Position numbers and translations under genes: made by a program. The notes beneath the pieces are model-generated. The model was given only the letters and a program-made list of their open reading frames with translations. It had not been told where the DNA came from and did not search any database. A DNA stretch of 64,000 bases from Odobenus rosmarus divergens (taxonomy: Eukaryota > Chordata > Mammalia > Carnivora > Odobenidae), in the NCBI RefSeq assembly GCF_000321225.1, contig NW_004450267.1, forward strand, positions 4,357,629-4,421,628, read 5' to 3'. Positions 1 to 11,897 of the stretch are shown piece by piece (the first letter of the stretch is position 1; the number at the start of each line of letters is the position of its first letter).

Positions 1-48
1 AAGGAAGCATGTTCTGGGAAGGACTGAGATGCTAACACAGGCACATTT

Positions 49-111
49 GTGCGCGCGCGCACACACACGCGCACACACACGCACACGCACACGCACACAC
101 GCACACACACA
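49..111. repeat. (CG)n/(CA)n alternating purine-pyrimidine microsatellite
   Basis: A 63-bp run alternates strictly between purine and pyrimidine. It starts with GC dinucleotides and continues as CA repeats with scattered CG steps. Such tracts are the classic Z-DNA-forming type and are length-unstable. No gene is visible beside it. Confidence 0.95.
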
Positions 112-738
112 GTGGGAAAAGCTGGTTAAAGCAACAATGAGCCCAAATGAAAGTAATGGTGAAGGCTTTAATCACTGTGATAGTATAAGCTAGAGGCAAA
201 TGTTTTGTCCCCCCCTAGGAGTGGTACACGGATGGATCAGTGCAGATGTGGGGTCTCCTCACGGCTGAAGGAGCCCGCAGTAAAAGGCTCGGTCAGTTTT
301 ATGGCCCCTGGGGTGGAAGGACGGCTGGGGGCGGGAAGGACTGGGTTCCGAGCCACCATGGGCAGAGTGCCTTCAAGGCTCTCCCTCCTCCCTCTGTAAG
401 GAAGTCTCTGCAGAGGCCCAAGAAAAAAATGTCTGCTCAAGGCCTCAGACAAAGAGACCTAGGAATATAAATATGTGAAGGGTACGGCTGGCCAGGAGGC
501 CGGAGCCCCAGAGTGCAGCTCCCTCCAGAGACGGCGGTGCACAGGCGGCCTGCCAAGGCTGGGCTGGGGAGGGCCAGGGTCCTGGTGGGGCCTGCCGGCT
601 AAAGCCTCTCTAAGTGCCCAGGGTCAGGCCGGGAAAAATCACCCAGAGGTTTGTAACCAGGAGCCGGGCTCCTAAATACAGGCACACACAAAATGGGGGA
701 AATACATCCAAATGTTAGCAGCGGTTTCTCTCCATCAA
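112..738. other. Unique sequence, no feature recognised
   Basis: The stretch is moderately GC-rich and contains only short overlapping reading frames on both strands. I see no repeat family, no convincing exon and no promoter. Confidence 0.5.
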
Positions 739-905
739 GACTATCCAATAGAAATGCGATGTGAGTCACATTTGTAATGGTAAGGTTTTTAGTAGCTAGA
801 GGAAAAGAGAAACAGATGAAATTCATTTTAATAATACACTTCAGTTCAGCCAAAACGTTCAAAATATAATTTCAGGCATATAAGTATTTTTAAAACTATT
901 GATGA
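739..905 (+). mobile_element. MER33-like hAT-Charlie DNA transposon fragment
   Basis: The segment opens with a CTATCCAATAGAAATG block. It continues with GTGAGTCACATTTGTAAT, then AAACAGATGAAATTCATTTT and an AATAATACA block. These match in order the start of the MER33 non-autonomous hAT consensus as I recall it. The right half of the element is missing or too decayed to recognise. It is an old, inactive remnant. Confidence 0.6.
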
Positions 906-1240
906 TGTATTTTGTATTGGTCCCCTTGGTCCAGCCTTGGACCGTCATGAAGAGGAGGTGTAGCTGTGGGAGCCAGGCCTATGTGGGGGTGGGCACCCGG
1001 GCCGGCCGTCAGCCATCTCTCTGCCCGCCGTGCTCCCTGCGTGGTCTGAGCACCACCCAGACCAAAGGCACCCTGCCGCACTTGAAAACATGCAACTCTT
1101 TCTAACCAACTCTCGATGCCTTTCAAGGAATAAGTGGAACACTAAGCTTCAGTTCCAGAGATAGAAGGAAAACTCAAAGATGCAGGCCAACTCTGCTCTG
1201 TGCCAAAAGGTGAGTGTTTGCTGTTGCACTTTGGGACAGT

Positions 1241-1261
1241 AAAAAAAAAAAAAAAAAAAAA
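1241..1261. repeat. Poly(A) tract, 21 bp
   Basis: An uninterrupted run of A follows GGGACAGT. No SINE or L1 body precedes it and no target-site duplication was found. It is therefore either a simple repeat or the relic tail of an element too decayed to recognise. Confidence 0.9.
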
Positions 1262-1855
1262 TCATTATTTGCAGCAGAGTGCATTGTCCCAAGCTTGTAG
1301 GAAGCACTGGCAGGGTGGTTGGCCGGTCGGCAGTCTGGCTGGTTTGGGTACAGCGGCCACGAGAAGGTGGCAGAGAACTTGGCCCTAGGGCTGGAGGCAC
1401 CGTGGAAATAGAAAGAACCCGGAAGTGGGCATCAGGACTCCTCCCCCTCCCCCACCTTGTGACCTTGAGGAAGGCCCTTCCCAGCCCGGGACTCGGGACT
1501 CGTCTGTTTCTCCACAGACTGGGGATTTGGTTAGGATCCCAAGATGATTTCTGAGATCCATTCCAATGACAGCCTTTTGTGATTGCCTCTGGAGGAAGCA
1601 TTTATGTGCCCGGCAGCCCAAAGGTGAATTTGAGAACGACTTCCAAGTGTGGCCCCTGGCCCAGCTGGGGCCAGAAGAGGCAACAGGCTGCGGTTATCAT
1701 TAGGGGCGGTGTCAGGTGGAAAAGCACTGAGGACCTGAGGAGGCAGGATTCGGTGAGAAGCGCCTGGGCGGGCAGCGTTAGCGGACACAATACTGACGAC
1801 TTTTTTTTTTCTTTTCCCCACTGGAAGAGCCCTTTTTTGTCTGAGGCAATGTTTT

Positions 1856-1877
1856 CCACAGCGCCAGGGGGCTGTGG
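1856..1877 (+). promoter_or_regulatory. CTCF-like motif inside a short palindrome
   Basis: The core GCGCCAGGGGGC resembles the CTCF consensus centred on CCAGGGGGC. It is flanked by CCACAGC and its inverse GCTGTGG, so the whole 22 bp is partly palindromic. This rests on motif resemblance only. Occupancy cannot be judged from sequence. Confidence 0.25.
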
Positions 1878-2349
1878 TCATTTCCTAACAAGAGTTTTCC
1901 TATTTTGTGCAGCTGTGGTCTGGCATTTGCAACACCAAGTGTTTTTAAGCTGAACCTCACTTGGGTCCTCCAGGGCCAAGGGCTGGGGGGTAAATGCAGG
2001 CCCAGTGCATTCTGGGCTGTGTCCTCTGGCCCTCCAACTGCAGCTACTCCCTTTCCCCCAGGGCCTTGGGATTATGGGGTTAGATGTATAAAATTACAAG
2101 GTGCCAAAGGTGTAAGGACCTTGAAAGGCCATTTAGGGTAACCTTATTTCATAGGAGGACTGTCCCCTGCACTTCATCCTTTGCAGATGTGGGGAGTGAG
2201 GTGTCATGGGGGGAGAGAGAGGGAATTTGCTGTGAATGCTTTATTTTTATTTCATTATCACCTAATACCTCTTTCTCTGTTTCCTGATTACTCCATTCCT
2301 GTCTTTTGGCTTTCAGTGTTTATTAGAGGTGGTAGATGGACTACGTGGA

Positions 2350-2425
2350 CACACAGATTCATTTAATAGACATTTGCCAAGAGCCTTGCGCTGCTGAAGA
2401 TGCAGGATAAGTGAGACACTGGTTC
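2350..2425 (-). mobile_element. L2 LINE 3'-end fragment
   Basis: ATTCATTTAATAGACATTTG is followed by a degraded 'gccaagagccttgcgctgctgaagatgcag' type block. The order matches the reverse complement of the L2 3' end. It is highly diverged, so the call is tentative. Confidence 0.4.
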
Positions 2426-4344
2426 ATTGTAGCCTGGGAGATTTGCTTTCCCTGCCAACCACAGCTCAAGGCAACAATGCTCCGTTACATTCATGGAAGG
2501 CACTGCTGGGGGAGCACAGAGGAGAGGTGGTTTGCCCTGTCCGGAGCAGGTCAGAGATTGCAGAAGGAGATCCATCTTAGATTGGCAGATAGCGGTCTAC
2601 TTGTACATGATAGGAACGGATATTTGCTTATTTGGTAAAGGAGCTGAATTCAGCCTGCAATGTGGGTAGGTGTTTGTATTTAATCCATGGCCATCAGGCA
2701 AAGGCCACGCGAAACAGGACCTCCCCAGGCTCCAGTCTCATAAAGTTCTGCCTCAGTCTGCAATTATGCAGCCCCTTTCTCACCTTATCTTTCTGGTGTT
2801 CGGTTTACACCGCTGATGGCGATGCTCTTGGCTTATTCACAGCCTAAAAGCCTCGGCCAAAGCCTTTCTTGTCCCACCAAAGACACAGACCTGCGGGGGG
2901 GAGGAAGAAGGGCAGGCCAAGCCAAGGCCATGCCTGAGTGTCATTCAGGAACCACAGTGGGTGTGGGGATTCCCTTTCCACCGAGGCTGGGGCAGAGACT
3001 GATGGGAGTGAAAGTTAATCTTCTGGATCTCTTTGAATAGAAAGTCAGTTTGAAAATGTCAAGCACCCAGCATAGTTAGTCCTTTCTCCAGGTTGTCCTT
3101 TACTTGTAAAAGGAGCACTATTCAAGCCCTAAATGTCAGCTTCTAGCCCCTGCACAAGGGGTATCAGGTAGCCCCCTGAGTAATTGAGCCTGGACCCTCA
3201 CACTGAGGCCTGGGCTCCTTGGGGGGCAGCCAGACACCCCGTCCTGGAATCAGCCCCAGAGAAATGGCCCTAGGTACTGAAGGTTTGGGGGTGTTCATCC
3301 TGTGTGAGTTTAATGCATCCCTTTCCTGAGAGCAGTTCCTAACTCTTTACCCTTAGACATGCAAAAGATGACAACTCTTTAAACCCACAATTAGACGGGA
3401 GCTTTGATTCCCAGGCTTGGGTTTCTACCTGGCAGCTGTCCCCGTATCTGGCCCACTGCTCTCAACTGCCTTCTTTTCTATAAGTGTAACTCTCTCTTGG
3501 CTCTAGTCTGTTAATGGCCTTCCCCATCCCCCGGAGGCACCATACGCTTAATGACATCCTATAAAGAGGACGGATCTCCCTTAGCTGTCCTCTAACTTTT
3601 GGAATGCACCATCCCCTCCTTAGTGTTGGGAAAAAAAATCAAGCTCAAGGCGGCCAGAGAGCTAATGGACCTGACTCTCCCAGGGAAGGGGGAACACAGC
3701 CTCCAACCCTTTGCAGCTCCCCGAGAGAGGTGATCAGTCTCAGGCCGCCTAACAAGCTCAAATTTGCCAGCTCAGTCATTGTCCTTTGCTCAACCTCTCC
3801 TCTGCTACCCGAGCTGTCTTCCTGACACTCTGAACCAGGAATTTATCTCAGGAGCAAGACATGGTGTCTTGTGGTAAATGACTAGCGTAATGTCTCAAAA
3901 TTCAAGGCGATATAAATCTGTGCCATTTGGCTTATGATGAGCTGGTATTACCAGAAACATTTCCAGTGCAGATTATTTTAAATGTGAGAATTCTTTTTTA
4001 TTGTGCCCTGTCCATTAAGATCATAGACTGATTATTATTGACTATTAATGGCCTCCAACTGTATTCCCAACACATGAGGTTCCTACTCAAATATTTCCAA
4101 ACTACTACTTTAGATGAAATACACATACAGTAATGAGTCAGGTTTAGGAGAAATGGCTTACCCTCCAAATCTTACATAACTGCACTATAATCTTGGCTTT
4201 GTTCCTATCCAGATACTGGGCTGAACACTGACAAAACAAGCCAGCCGATTCAAACTAAGATCTCATTTGACTTGTTTCCCCCTCCCAAGCCTCCACCCCC
4301 AACGCACACACTAAATTAGCACATTTCTCAGGCATCATTCAGAA
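2426..4344. other. Unique sequence, no gene recognised
   Basis: Single-copy sequence with short unremarkable frames. The part from about 3840 to 4250 is AT-rich and repeat-free. It could include conserved non-coding sequence, but nothing in it decides that. Confidence 0.45.
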
Positions 4345-4522
4345 CAATGGTTCTCAATCCTGGCTGCAATTAGAATCATCTGGGGAGCTTAAAAAAAAAT
4401 CAATGCTCAGGCCCCACTCCAAATCAATTAAAATAGATTTTCTGGGGGTGGGCCTCAGGCATGGGAATTTTTATAAAGCTTCCCTGGTTTTACCAATGCT
4501 GAGCCATGGATGTGAATCACTG
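4345..4522 (+). mobile_element. MER5A hAT-Charlie MITE
   Basis: The left end CAATGGTTCTCAATCCTGG and the right end GTGAATCACTG are the degenerate inverted termini of MER5A. The interior keeps the order AGAATCATCTGGGGAGCTT, CAGGCCCCACTCC and GGGCCTCAGGCATGGGAATT. Its near full length fits a non-autonomous hAT element of about 190 bp. It is an ancient mammalian insertion with no coding capacity. Confidence 0.85.
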
Positions 4523-5994
4523 CTTTAGACATGAGCAAAATTAATGATTATAGGTTTGTTTGCATAACAAACTTAATTTAATATTTGTATAAAACTTAAC
4601 ATAACCATGCTTTCAGTCAAATAAAGCCAAGAGGAAGGCATAGCTATCTAGTGAAAAGTAGAGATATTTGCTTCAGTGCTAACTAGATTAGGCTACCCAG
4701 ATCGTTGGAGGTCAAAAAGCAGTAACATAAACAAGTTTGGCCAACTAAGTTTTAGCACCCGTTTCCTATTTGGCATGTTTCTGGTAGAGCCAGGGCTGTA
4801 TGAATGTGGGAGGTAGTCATGATTCACTCTTTATTCTCTCCATTGAGGAGCCTGGACGAAAGCCAATGGTCTCTGTGCGGTACTGGGGGGTGGGGGCGAC
4901 TGAGATGAAGCTCAGGACACAACTTCTTCCCGCTGACTACGGCATCTTCTGGAGAATTCAATGACAACCTAAAGCATCCGTTCCAAGGATGTTTTCCTAA
5001 CCACCGCATCCCTCCAGCACACACACACCCTGGGCCAGTCCTGACGGTGACTCTGTGTTCTGGGCACCACCACGCTCCGGAAAAGGTGTCCTGGCTGCTG
5101 CAGGTCTGTAGCTTCCCTGCTGAGGCAGAGCCTGCTTTCCTGGATTTGTTCGCCAAATTCATGTGTCCCCAAATGGTCCTTCTCGCAGAGAGGTCCGATC
5201 TGCAAGCCTTACAACAGCTTCATTGCTTTAGAAGAATGGAAGAAAATGTCTGCTTCTAATTACCACATTTACAGCTCCTTTTTTTCTCTCCTATGGAAAA
5301 CAGACCCGGCTCCTTTTGAAAACTTGCAAATATTTCACATTTGTTTGGAGCACAGATTTTATTTCCAGGTTTTTGGAAAGCTGAAGTCACCGGCACATGG
5401 CTGCTGGGTGATATTGTTGCTGAGTGCAAACATCACTTGTTCCTAGCACAGCCAAACCTGCCTTCTCAGCCCTGTTGGTGCCCAGGAAGGGTAAGCGTGC
5501 TGTGGAACAGTCCCAGGGGCTGTGGGAGTGGTATTTTCTGTCTGCAGGGACCTCAAAGAGAAGAACCGAACAGGTATAGAGTGGTCTGTTTTGAGCCCTG
5601 CTCCTACCCCAACTCTGTCCCAGGCATCAGTTGATTCTAGTTCAGACCTCTCTTATAGCCTGGGACTGAAGAAACACCTTATGACTCTTTGGCAATAAAA
5701 ATGGAGTGGCATAGATCCTGGGATATTGGGCCTCTGGTCTGCTTCTGTGTCCATTCTAAGTCTGGTTCCACTTGCCATCCCATTAATCTGTTGGACCCTT
5801 TTCTATAAAGGGCACAGAAAGAGCAAGATCTAGTCTGGGGTAATTGTCTACTGAGGTCAGGTGCTTTGGTATCCTGTTCATTATTGTGATCATGGTGGTG
5901 CCTGGGTCAAGTCTACATCCGTGTATCTTCATGATGATCAAGTGTCATGGGGATTGCAAGACTATTTACAATAGACACCAGTAGAAGGAACCCC
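4523..5994. other. Unique sequence, no gene recognised
   Basis: Single-copy sequence. Frames of up to about 110 codons occur on both strands around 4.8-5.6 kb, but none resembles a known domain. They overlap each other in different frames, as chance frames do. Confidence 0.45.
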
Positions 5995-5999
5995 TTACA

Positions 6000-6125
6000 T
6001 TACAGAGGGAACTATGAGTCTCAGCCAAGACAAGTGACTTTCTCAAGATCACACAGTAGTTAAGGCCAGAGATAGGATGAGAACCCAGAAATCCTAACTC
6101 CCAAATCAGTGTTCTTTCTACCATC
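6000..6125 (-). mobile_element. MIR SINE fragment
   Basis: The order is ACAGAGGGAACTATGAGTC, AAGTGACTTTCTCAAGATCA, CACAGTAGTTAAGGCCAGAG and GAGAACCCAGAAATCCTAAC. This follows the reverse complement of the MIR core, with a tract equivalent to 'aagtaacttgcccaaggtcacacag'. It is old and diverged. Confidence 0.65.
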
Positions 6126-7837
6126 TTTTGCTGTCAAATTTTAATGAGAACCAGAATCCATGTATGATTTGATCAACATATTCATTTCCCAGAAGAGAAG
6201 GCTACTTGGGGGGAAATAGCATTACTAATAGGATGTTATTTGGAATGGATGGGACGCTAGTCCCGGGTTCATGCCGGAAAGAAATGGATGAAGCCAAGAG
6301 TCCCAGGTCGGAAAAAGCCATGCTGAGAAAGCCACCCAGAGAGATACTCACTCCCCACATTGAGCCCAGGGAAGACCACGGGAGCCAGGAAATTTTCTGT
6401 AACCGTCACGGGTAGTCAAGAAAGAAGTGAGGCTCTGAGAGGAAACGAAATCCCTGAGTTGGAAGTGGAATTATTCTGAGAAAGAAGAGAGAAACTAACA
6501 GAGGGAAAAGTTAATCCCTTCTTCACTGCTCTTTGTTCCTGGACATAAGCTGACACAAGTAGGAGGAATTTCCAGCCCAGAACCCCCAGTGAGAAGAGTC
6601 TGGTCAGTTGATTCATTTACCCTATGGCCAGTCCAAGAGAGGAGCACTGCACTGACTTAAAGGAACACTGCCATTTTATGGGGGAAAACCCCACTGGGGA
6701 ATGAAGCTAGAATCGTCTTTGTTCCCAGGTCAGCCCAGTGGCCACAGTTGGGGGGTGGTTCCCTTGGTGCCAAGCATGGGGGAGAGAGTCTGCAGGGCCT
6801 GCTGGCAGGATATGGCTGCTCCCTCCTGGACTCTCTGGAAAATATACTGGCAGGGAAATTTGAACTTGGCTCTTGAATAGGCTCATTTTGTCTATCAGTG
6901 TAACCTGAGCACCAGGCAACCCCCGGGGGCCCCGTCTCGGGTGACTTGCCCCTTCAGCAGCTCAGGAGACTTGTCACTCAGAGCCTACTGGTGTCCTCCC
7001 TCTCCAATCCAAGCAAACCATGATGGGTGACTAGAAAACCATGTCTGATGGGCTGGAGGTCAATCCCTGGGCACAGCCCTCTGCTCCACACAGGAACCAG
7101 TCAAATTTGATGGGATTCCTGGTAACAAAGAAAATGGGCTCGGAAGGGAATTTCTGAGAAAATGGTGAGGTTTGTATCAAATCAAGAGTGAGCTGGAGGT
7201 CACTTAGGTGGAGCGCCAAGCAGCTCCCAAGGGCCCCACATTCAGGGCAGACAGTTGCCCCCATAGCAGATGCAGGCCAACTGCCTGGGGACATCCTGCA
7301 CTGAGGTTCCTTCCCTCTTCCCTGCAGGGCAGGATCAGAGCCAGCAGTTGCATTCCAGAGGCCGAGAGTGGAAAACCCCGTCTCTCCTTGTGTCCTCAGT
7401 TCTGGCCACTGCACTGTGGAAAGCTCTTCTCCACCTCACCGCCCCCTCCGACATTCTCCGTTCACTCCCAGATCCTGAATGATAGCACTGCAGAGCAAGG
7501 GTGTATTATGAAAGGCGCAGTTGCCCCCTCAAGGACTCTGATGGAGGACAGGCACAAAGAGAAGAGTAAGGGGCGAAATGAAGTTCCAATGTCCTCAGGA
7601 GGCAGCCAACTCCCATTGCCAGGGAAGTAGCAGGAGGTATCTGTTCTCTTCCAAGCAAATCCTGAGAGTGACAGCACTGGTTGATGGCCTCAAAGCTACG
7701 AAGTTCCACCCTGAGCAATACTCAGGGCCCTCTGGGGACAATGCTGGTCAGTCAGCATGGATGCATGGCCCGTCCTCTCTACCTAGCTCTGGGTTGGCAC
7801 CGGGAGACCGTGGGGAGGAAGCCAGACACGGCCCAAC
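6126..7837. other. Unique sequence, no gene recognised
   Basis: Single-copy sequence with overlapping chance-like frames, the longest 140 codons at 7208-7630 on the plus strand. That frame shows no domain, signal peptide or splice-site support that I can recognise. Confidence 0.45.
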
Positions 7838-8010
7838 ACTCATGGAATTTACATTCCTGTCAGGAACACCAACAGTAAACCAAAAATCACAGGTACAACA
7901 AGTGTGAAGGAGACGGGAGGGAAAAAAGGGGCCAGGAGGGCCAGGGAAGGCCTCCCAAGGGAGTGACATAAATCTAAGATCTGGGGGATGGAAAGTCATG
8001 AGATAAGGGG
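7838..8010 (-). mobile_element. L2 LINE fragment
   Basis: CTCATGGAATTTACATTCCTGT corresponds to the antisense L2 block 'ctcatggagcttacattct'. It is followed by a spaced AACAGTAAAC, and GGGAAGGCCTCCCAAGGGAG matches the antisense 'gggaaggcctctctgaggagg' block. The order and spacing support an antisense L2. Confidence 0.6.
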
Positions 8011-8047
8011 CCAAAACAATATCCTAACTTATACATGGTCTGAGGGA

Positions 8048-8262
8048 AGAGCAAAGGGCTTTTTCATATCTTAACTTCATCTGATCTTCCCAAGAACCCC
8101 ATAAGTAGGGGACTAGGGTCGGCATTTAAGTGTTACAGAAACTGAGGCTGCAAGAAAGAATTGTCTTCTCCAGGGTCACCCAGGGGCCAAGCCAGGGACT
8201 CACAACTCGGGTCTTGATCCTTCCAAGTCCCAGGAACAGGCACTGTGCCATGCTGCCGCCTT
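8048..8262 (-). mobile_element. MIR SINE
   Basis: The order is CATCTGATCTTCCCAAGAACC, then AGAAACTGAGGCTGCAAG, CCAGGGTCACCCAGGGGCC, and CACTGTGCCATGCTGCC. This is the reverse complement of the MIR tail, core and tRNA-derived part. It is a moderately complete ancient insertion. Confidence 0.7.
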
Positions 8263-9399
8263 CTCTCTAGAGTGGGTTTTAGGGCTTCCTCCATTCATGA
8301 GGTGAGTTTTCACCAAACCACGCACACTTGACCTTCCCTGCCAGTGTAGCCATCGGCTCATGGTCTCGATAGCACAAATCCCTGACCAGCCCCATCAACC
8401 TCCATGATGTGGTGATGTTAGCTCAGGGCTGGAAGACTATTGTCACTTTTCTCAGGGAAGCTCTTACATGTTATTCTGAAAGGGAATACTTGGAATACCC
8501 CCCCCCCCCCCGCCGCAGCTTAACCTGCCTTCCCTTGTGTGAAGAAAGGACCCAGGAATTCTGGATACCAACACTTGGAGAGCCCAGAGAACTCTCCGCT
8601 CCCTCATTAGGGCAAATTGCTTCTCTCCTTATTATGACAGTCTAGACTTCTTGTCCTCCAGGCTCTCCTCAGGACATTGTGTAAGAATAATTCTGTTATT
8701 TTATCTTTTGTTAGCCCTTGACTGATAGCAGGAGACACCGTGGGCTAAGCCATGTTCACGCAAATCCTCAGTGGCTGTTCTACCGAGGCGCTCCTCAGGT
8801 TATGAGTCACCTCTGGGGTACAGCATCTGAATAATTCAGATTTTAAAATCCTGGCTTTTATTCCTCACAGCCAGGAGACAGCTTTACACATGCATTTGGC
8901 TTGATCAGGCCATCGTGTGCCTCACGCCTGTGACTTGCAAAGATTTCGTGGGGCCTTCCCTGTGCAGAGGACTGGGGCAGCCAGGGAGGCTCAGGTGGAC
9001 ACCCCCGGGAAGGCTGTGGCTTCATGTGGCACTCAGGGATGGAATGGGGGTACAGCCCATGTCCTGAGCATCATCTCAAAGAAGCAAAAATCCCATAGCT
9101 CAAGCAGGCCCCCTCTGGAAGCCTTCCTATTTCCTTTCATGAAGTGCCTTTCAGGTCCCTTTGTCACTGCCCTGAAAAATCCAGCTCTTCTCTGTACTGC
9201 TACTTCTCTCTCACTGCTCTTCTCTTGACTTGTCATAGTGCTTTGGGACAGGAGGCTGCTCTTAATTGGTAGTAATTCTGAGGCACCCAGAGGATTCTTT
9301 AAAATGTTTGGGAAATCCTCACAAAAGATGACTGAGACTCTCAGATGGCCCCTTCCTCTTCCCATCCCACACCTTCTCCTTGAGTGATTCGCACACTCC
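8263..9399. other. Unique sequence with a poly(C) tract
   Basis: No recognised gene. A run of 14 C at 8498-8511 is followed by GCCGCAG. Part of a 195-codon minus-strand frame (9033-9620) lies here, but it runs antisense through an L2 and shows no known motif. Confidence 0.5.
8498..8511. repeat. Poly(C) tract, 14 bp
   Basis: An uninterrupted homopolymer of C. The exact length is prone to sequencing error. Confidence 0.85.
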
Positions 9400-9860
9400 C
9401 ACAGTTTCATCCTCTGCCCCTGTCCCCCAGAGGCTCCTGGGTCTGCGTTGTGGCCAGTTCCCTTCCTTGAGCTCCCGACCCACACATTCATCTTCCTCTT
9501 GGATCTGCCTGGATGGTCAACCTCCCCATGCCCCAGATGGAACTGATTGTCTTCACCCCCAAGCCGGCTCCCTATTCTGTTCTCCCCTCGGATAAGGGCT
9601 CCACCCACCCAGTCACCCAAGGCTCAGTGTAGCCACCTGCTCACTGAATTCTGGCAGCTACTTTTTAATGTCCTTTATGTCTATTCTCCTCTATATTTAC
9701 TTTCCAAGTATGTTCAAATAGTCTCCTAACTGGTCTGTCTTACAGCATTCTTGTTCCTCCGAGCCACTTTCTACACTGCTATAAGAATAATTTTCTACAA
9801 TGCAAATCTCATCCTTGTGGGATTTTAGAATTCTTCTAATCAAAGGGCAAAAGGATGAAC
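9400..9860 (+). mobile_element. L2 LINE internal fragment
   Basis: AATAGTCTCCTAACTGGTCT is the well-known L2 block 'aatagcctcctaactggtct'. It is followed by TTCTACACTGCTATAAGAAT and TTTTCTACAATGCAAATCTC at the expected spacing. The upstream part (about 9400-9650) matches more weakly and its border is approximate. Confidence 0.7.
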
Positions 9861-9904
9861 CAGTGTTCGAAAAAGGAGAGAAATTCACAATCTTCCTGGA
9901 CTGA

Positions 9905-10205
9905 ATGACAAGTCCATTTGATAAAATATTATTTAGCTGATAAAAAGAATACAGTAGCTTTATATGTACATGAAAGATGTAAGTTGAAAAAAGAGCAAAT
10001 TAAAGAATACCATAGGCGGTATGATCACTTCTGCATATTTTTCAAAAAGAATATATGTAAGTATTACACATAATTTTTCTGGATGGAATTATAACAAACT
10101 GTTAATAGCAATTACTTACTTTAGGGGAGTATTTACTGTGGACAGTGGGAATGGGAGAAAGTGACTTTCAATGTTCATCTTGTATGTTTTTATGTCGCTT
10201 CTGCT
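9905..10205 (+). mobile_element. L1M LINE 3' fragment
   Basis: AATATTATTTAGCTGATAAAAAGAAT, AGCTTTATATGTACATGAAAG, GTATGATCACTTCTGCAT, AACTGTTAATAGCAATTACTT and GTATGTTTTTATGTCGCTT follow the end of an old mammalian L1 ORF2 and its 3' UTR in order. No intact frame remains. Confidence 0.75.
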
Positions 10206-10319
10206 TTCTAACATCTGTCTTTTTAATGCCAACAGAGTTTACCTAGATTGTAGGATTCAGCTGATTTTATACTTCTTTATAGTTTCTATTAAAAAAAATT
10301 AAAATCTAATAATATTTTG

Positions 10320-10540
10320 TATTTCTCCAGAGGCTGGAGAAAAGGGGATGGGGGCTAACCTGGCCACAATGAAGACAGATTGTACTAGCTCCAATTCTAA
10401 ACATGAGAAACTAGAATCAGGGAGGCAGAGGGCTGGGGGAAGGGAGAATCCCTTGCCTGAGATCATTCTGTGAAAAGGCGTTGGAGCCAAGAACAAAGAC
10501 CAGATCTTCTGGGTTCCAGCGTGACTCCTCCACTACACCA
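10320..10540 (-). mobile_element. MIR-like remnant
   Basis: An 'aaacatgagaaactagaatcagg' type stretch is followed by CCTTGCCTGAGATCATTC and TTCTGGGTTCCAGCGTGACT. This is the order of an antisense MIR, but divergence is high. Confidence 0.35.
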
Positions 10541-11883
10541 ACAAGAAATAGGAAAGGAGTGGTGGGGAAGGGAGTTAACATTTACAGAATGCGTACTGTG
10601 AAGGCATTTTAGACAGTCACCAGCCAGCTTTTGTCCTTAGAAAGCCTTTAAACAGCAAGACACAACTTACCATGAACTTCCCAGAACTCACAGTCTTAAG
10701 GCAGGCACAGAAGTTTACTTTCTGGACCCAGAAGGAAACACAATAAAAATGGTACCCGTGCAAACTCCCTTACCGTGTATCCTGGGAGTCTTCTTTTTCC
10801 TGGGGATCCTATTCACTGCAGAGACTTGTTTGTGGAACGCAATGCTGGTGTCTCAAGGAGACCTTTCCTCTAGTGATACCTGAAGAAGGTATCGTCTGGG
10901 AAAGTAAGGGTTAACCTGGGAGTCAGGGCCTGCCGCCAACCAGAAGGTTTAGAGCAGTATTTTTGGCCACTTTGATATTCTGGCCTTCTCTCCATCTTCC
11001 CAGATCAGCTCTTCTCTGCATCCCTGGATCTTAATCTCAGTGTTCCTCACTTTCGCCAGGTAACCTGACCCTGGTCCTCAATTGCTTATGGGATAGAGTT
11101 GGGAACTTCAGGGACAGCAGTCAAGGTGTGGAATGGCCACCACGGGGAATGGGACCCAAGACCAACTGATAAGCTGCATTGTTCTTCTAGCTCTCTCAGG
11201 GTCTCCTGTTTTTCAGGGACTGATGGGTCAGGCAGGATCAATTTCACACATCCCCCACTCCTCATTAGCAGAGAGAACTCGCCAGACCAGTGGATCAAAG
11301 CGAGCCCACTTCCCAGCGGGATGAATGTCGCCTCACCATTCTGGGCCCTCTCCCAGGTGGGCAAGATCTAAGACAATGCTCTGAGTTTGCTGTGTTTCCT
11401 CTGTCTTTCATACCAGCTCTGACCAAAGAGGGGCATTGGCAGTTAGTTATGTCTACCACCTCTCAGCTCAGCTGATGACTTCGATTGGAATCAAATGTGG
11501 GGAAGTTCATGGCACAGAAAATGAAAAGGCATCCTGTGAGCAAAGCCACTCTGCCTGAGAGACGCATGAATCTTTATCCAGGTGCCAACCTTTTCATCCC
11601 ACGGAAGATCGGAGGTGGATGTCATTTCATTCACAGGTAAAAGCAGGGAGTTGTGTACGGTAGGGCTCTGCAATTTTCCAGTGACTCAGCCTGCGTGCCC
11701 TGTTGGGAGAGATCTCAAAGAGAGGGTGAAGCATAAGGGCTTGCTTTCCCAAGGTTCAAGTGGTGTTAGTCGCTGGGGCTTGTTTTAGAAGGCAGGTGTC
11801 AGGAGTTGAGTGAATCCGACTACTTGGGTCCAGGATATTTGTATCACTGGTCCCTGAGAGACCCCTCTCTTGGATTTATTTAC
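10541..11883. other. Unique sequence, no gene recognised
   Basis: Single-copy sequence with frames under 100 codons only. A CACAG|GTAA donor-like site occurs at 11636/11637, but no paired acceptor with an open frame was found. Confidence 0.45.
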
Positions 11884-11897
11884 TTCCTTATTCCTTT

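Larger units (their letters stand above)
916..2349. other. Unique sequence with a poly(A) tract
   Basis: Mostly single-copy sequence. A weak stretch near 2093-2170 resembles decayed MIR-class sequence. An AAG|GTGAGT donor-like site lies at 1209/1210, but no exon can be built around it. No coding frame is supported. Confidence 0.45.

Noticed and set aside
1200..1220. Strong donor-like AAG|GTGAGT
   Set aside because: No acceptor with a plausible exon was found upstream, and single donor matches are frequent.
9033..9620. Longest open frame in the window (195 codons, minus strand)
   Set aside because: It runs partly antisense through an L2 fragment and shows no recognisable domain, promoter or splice context. 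Its length is not surprising for chance in 64 kb.
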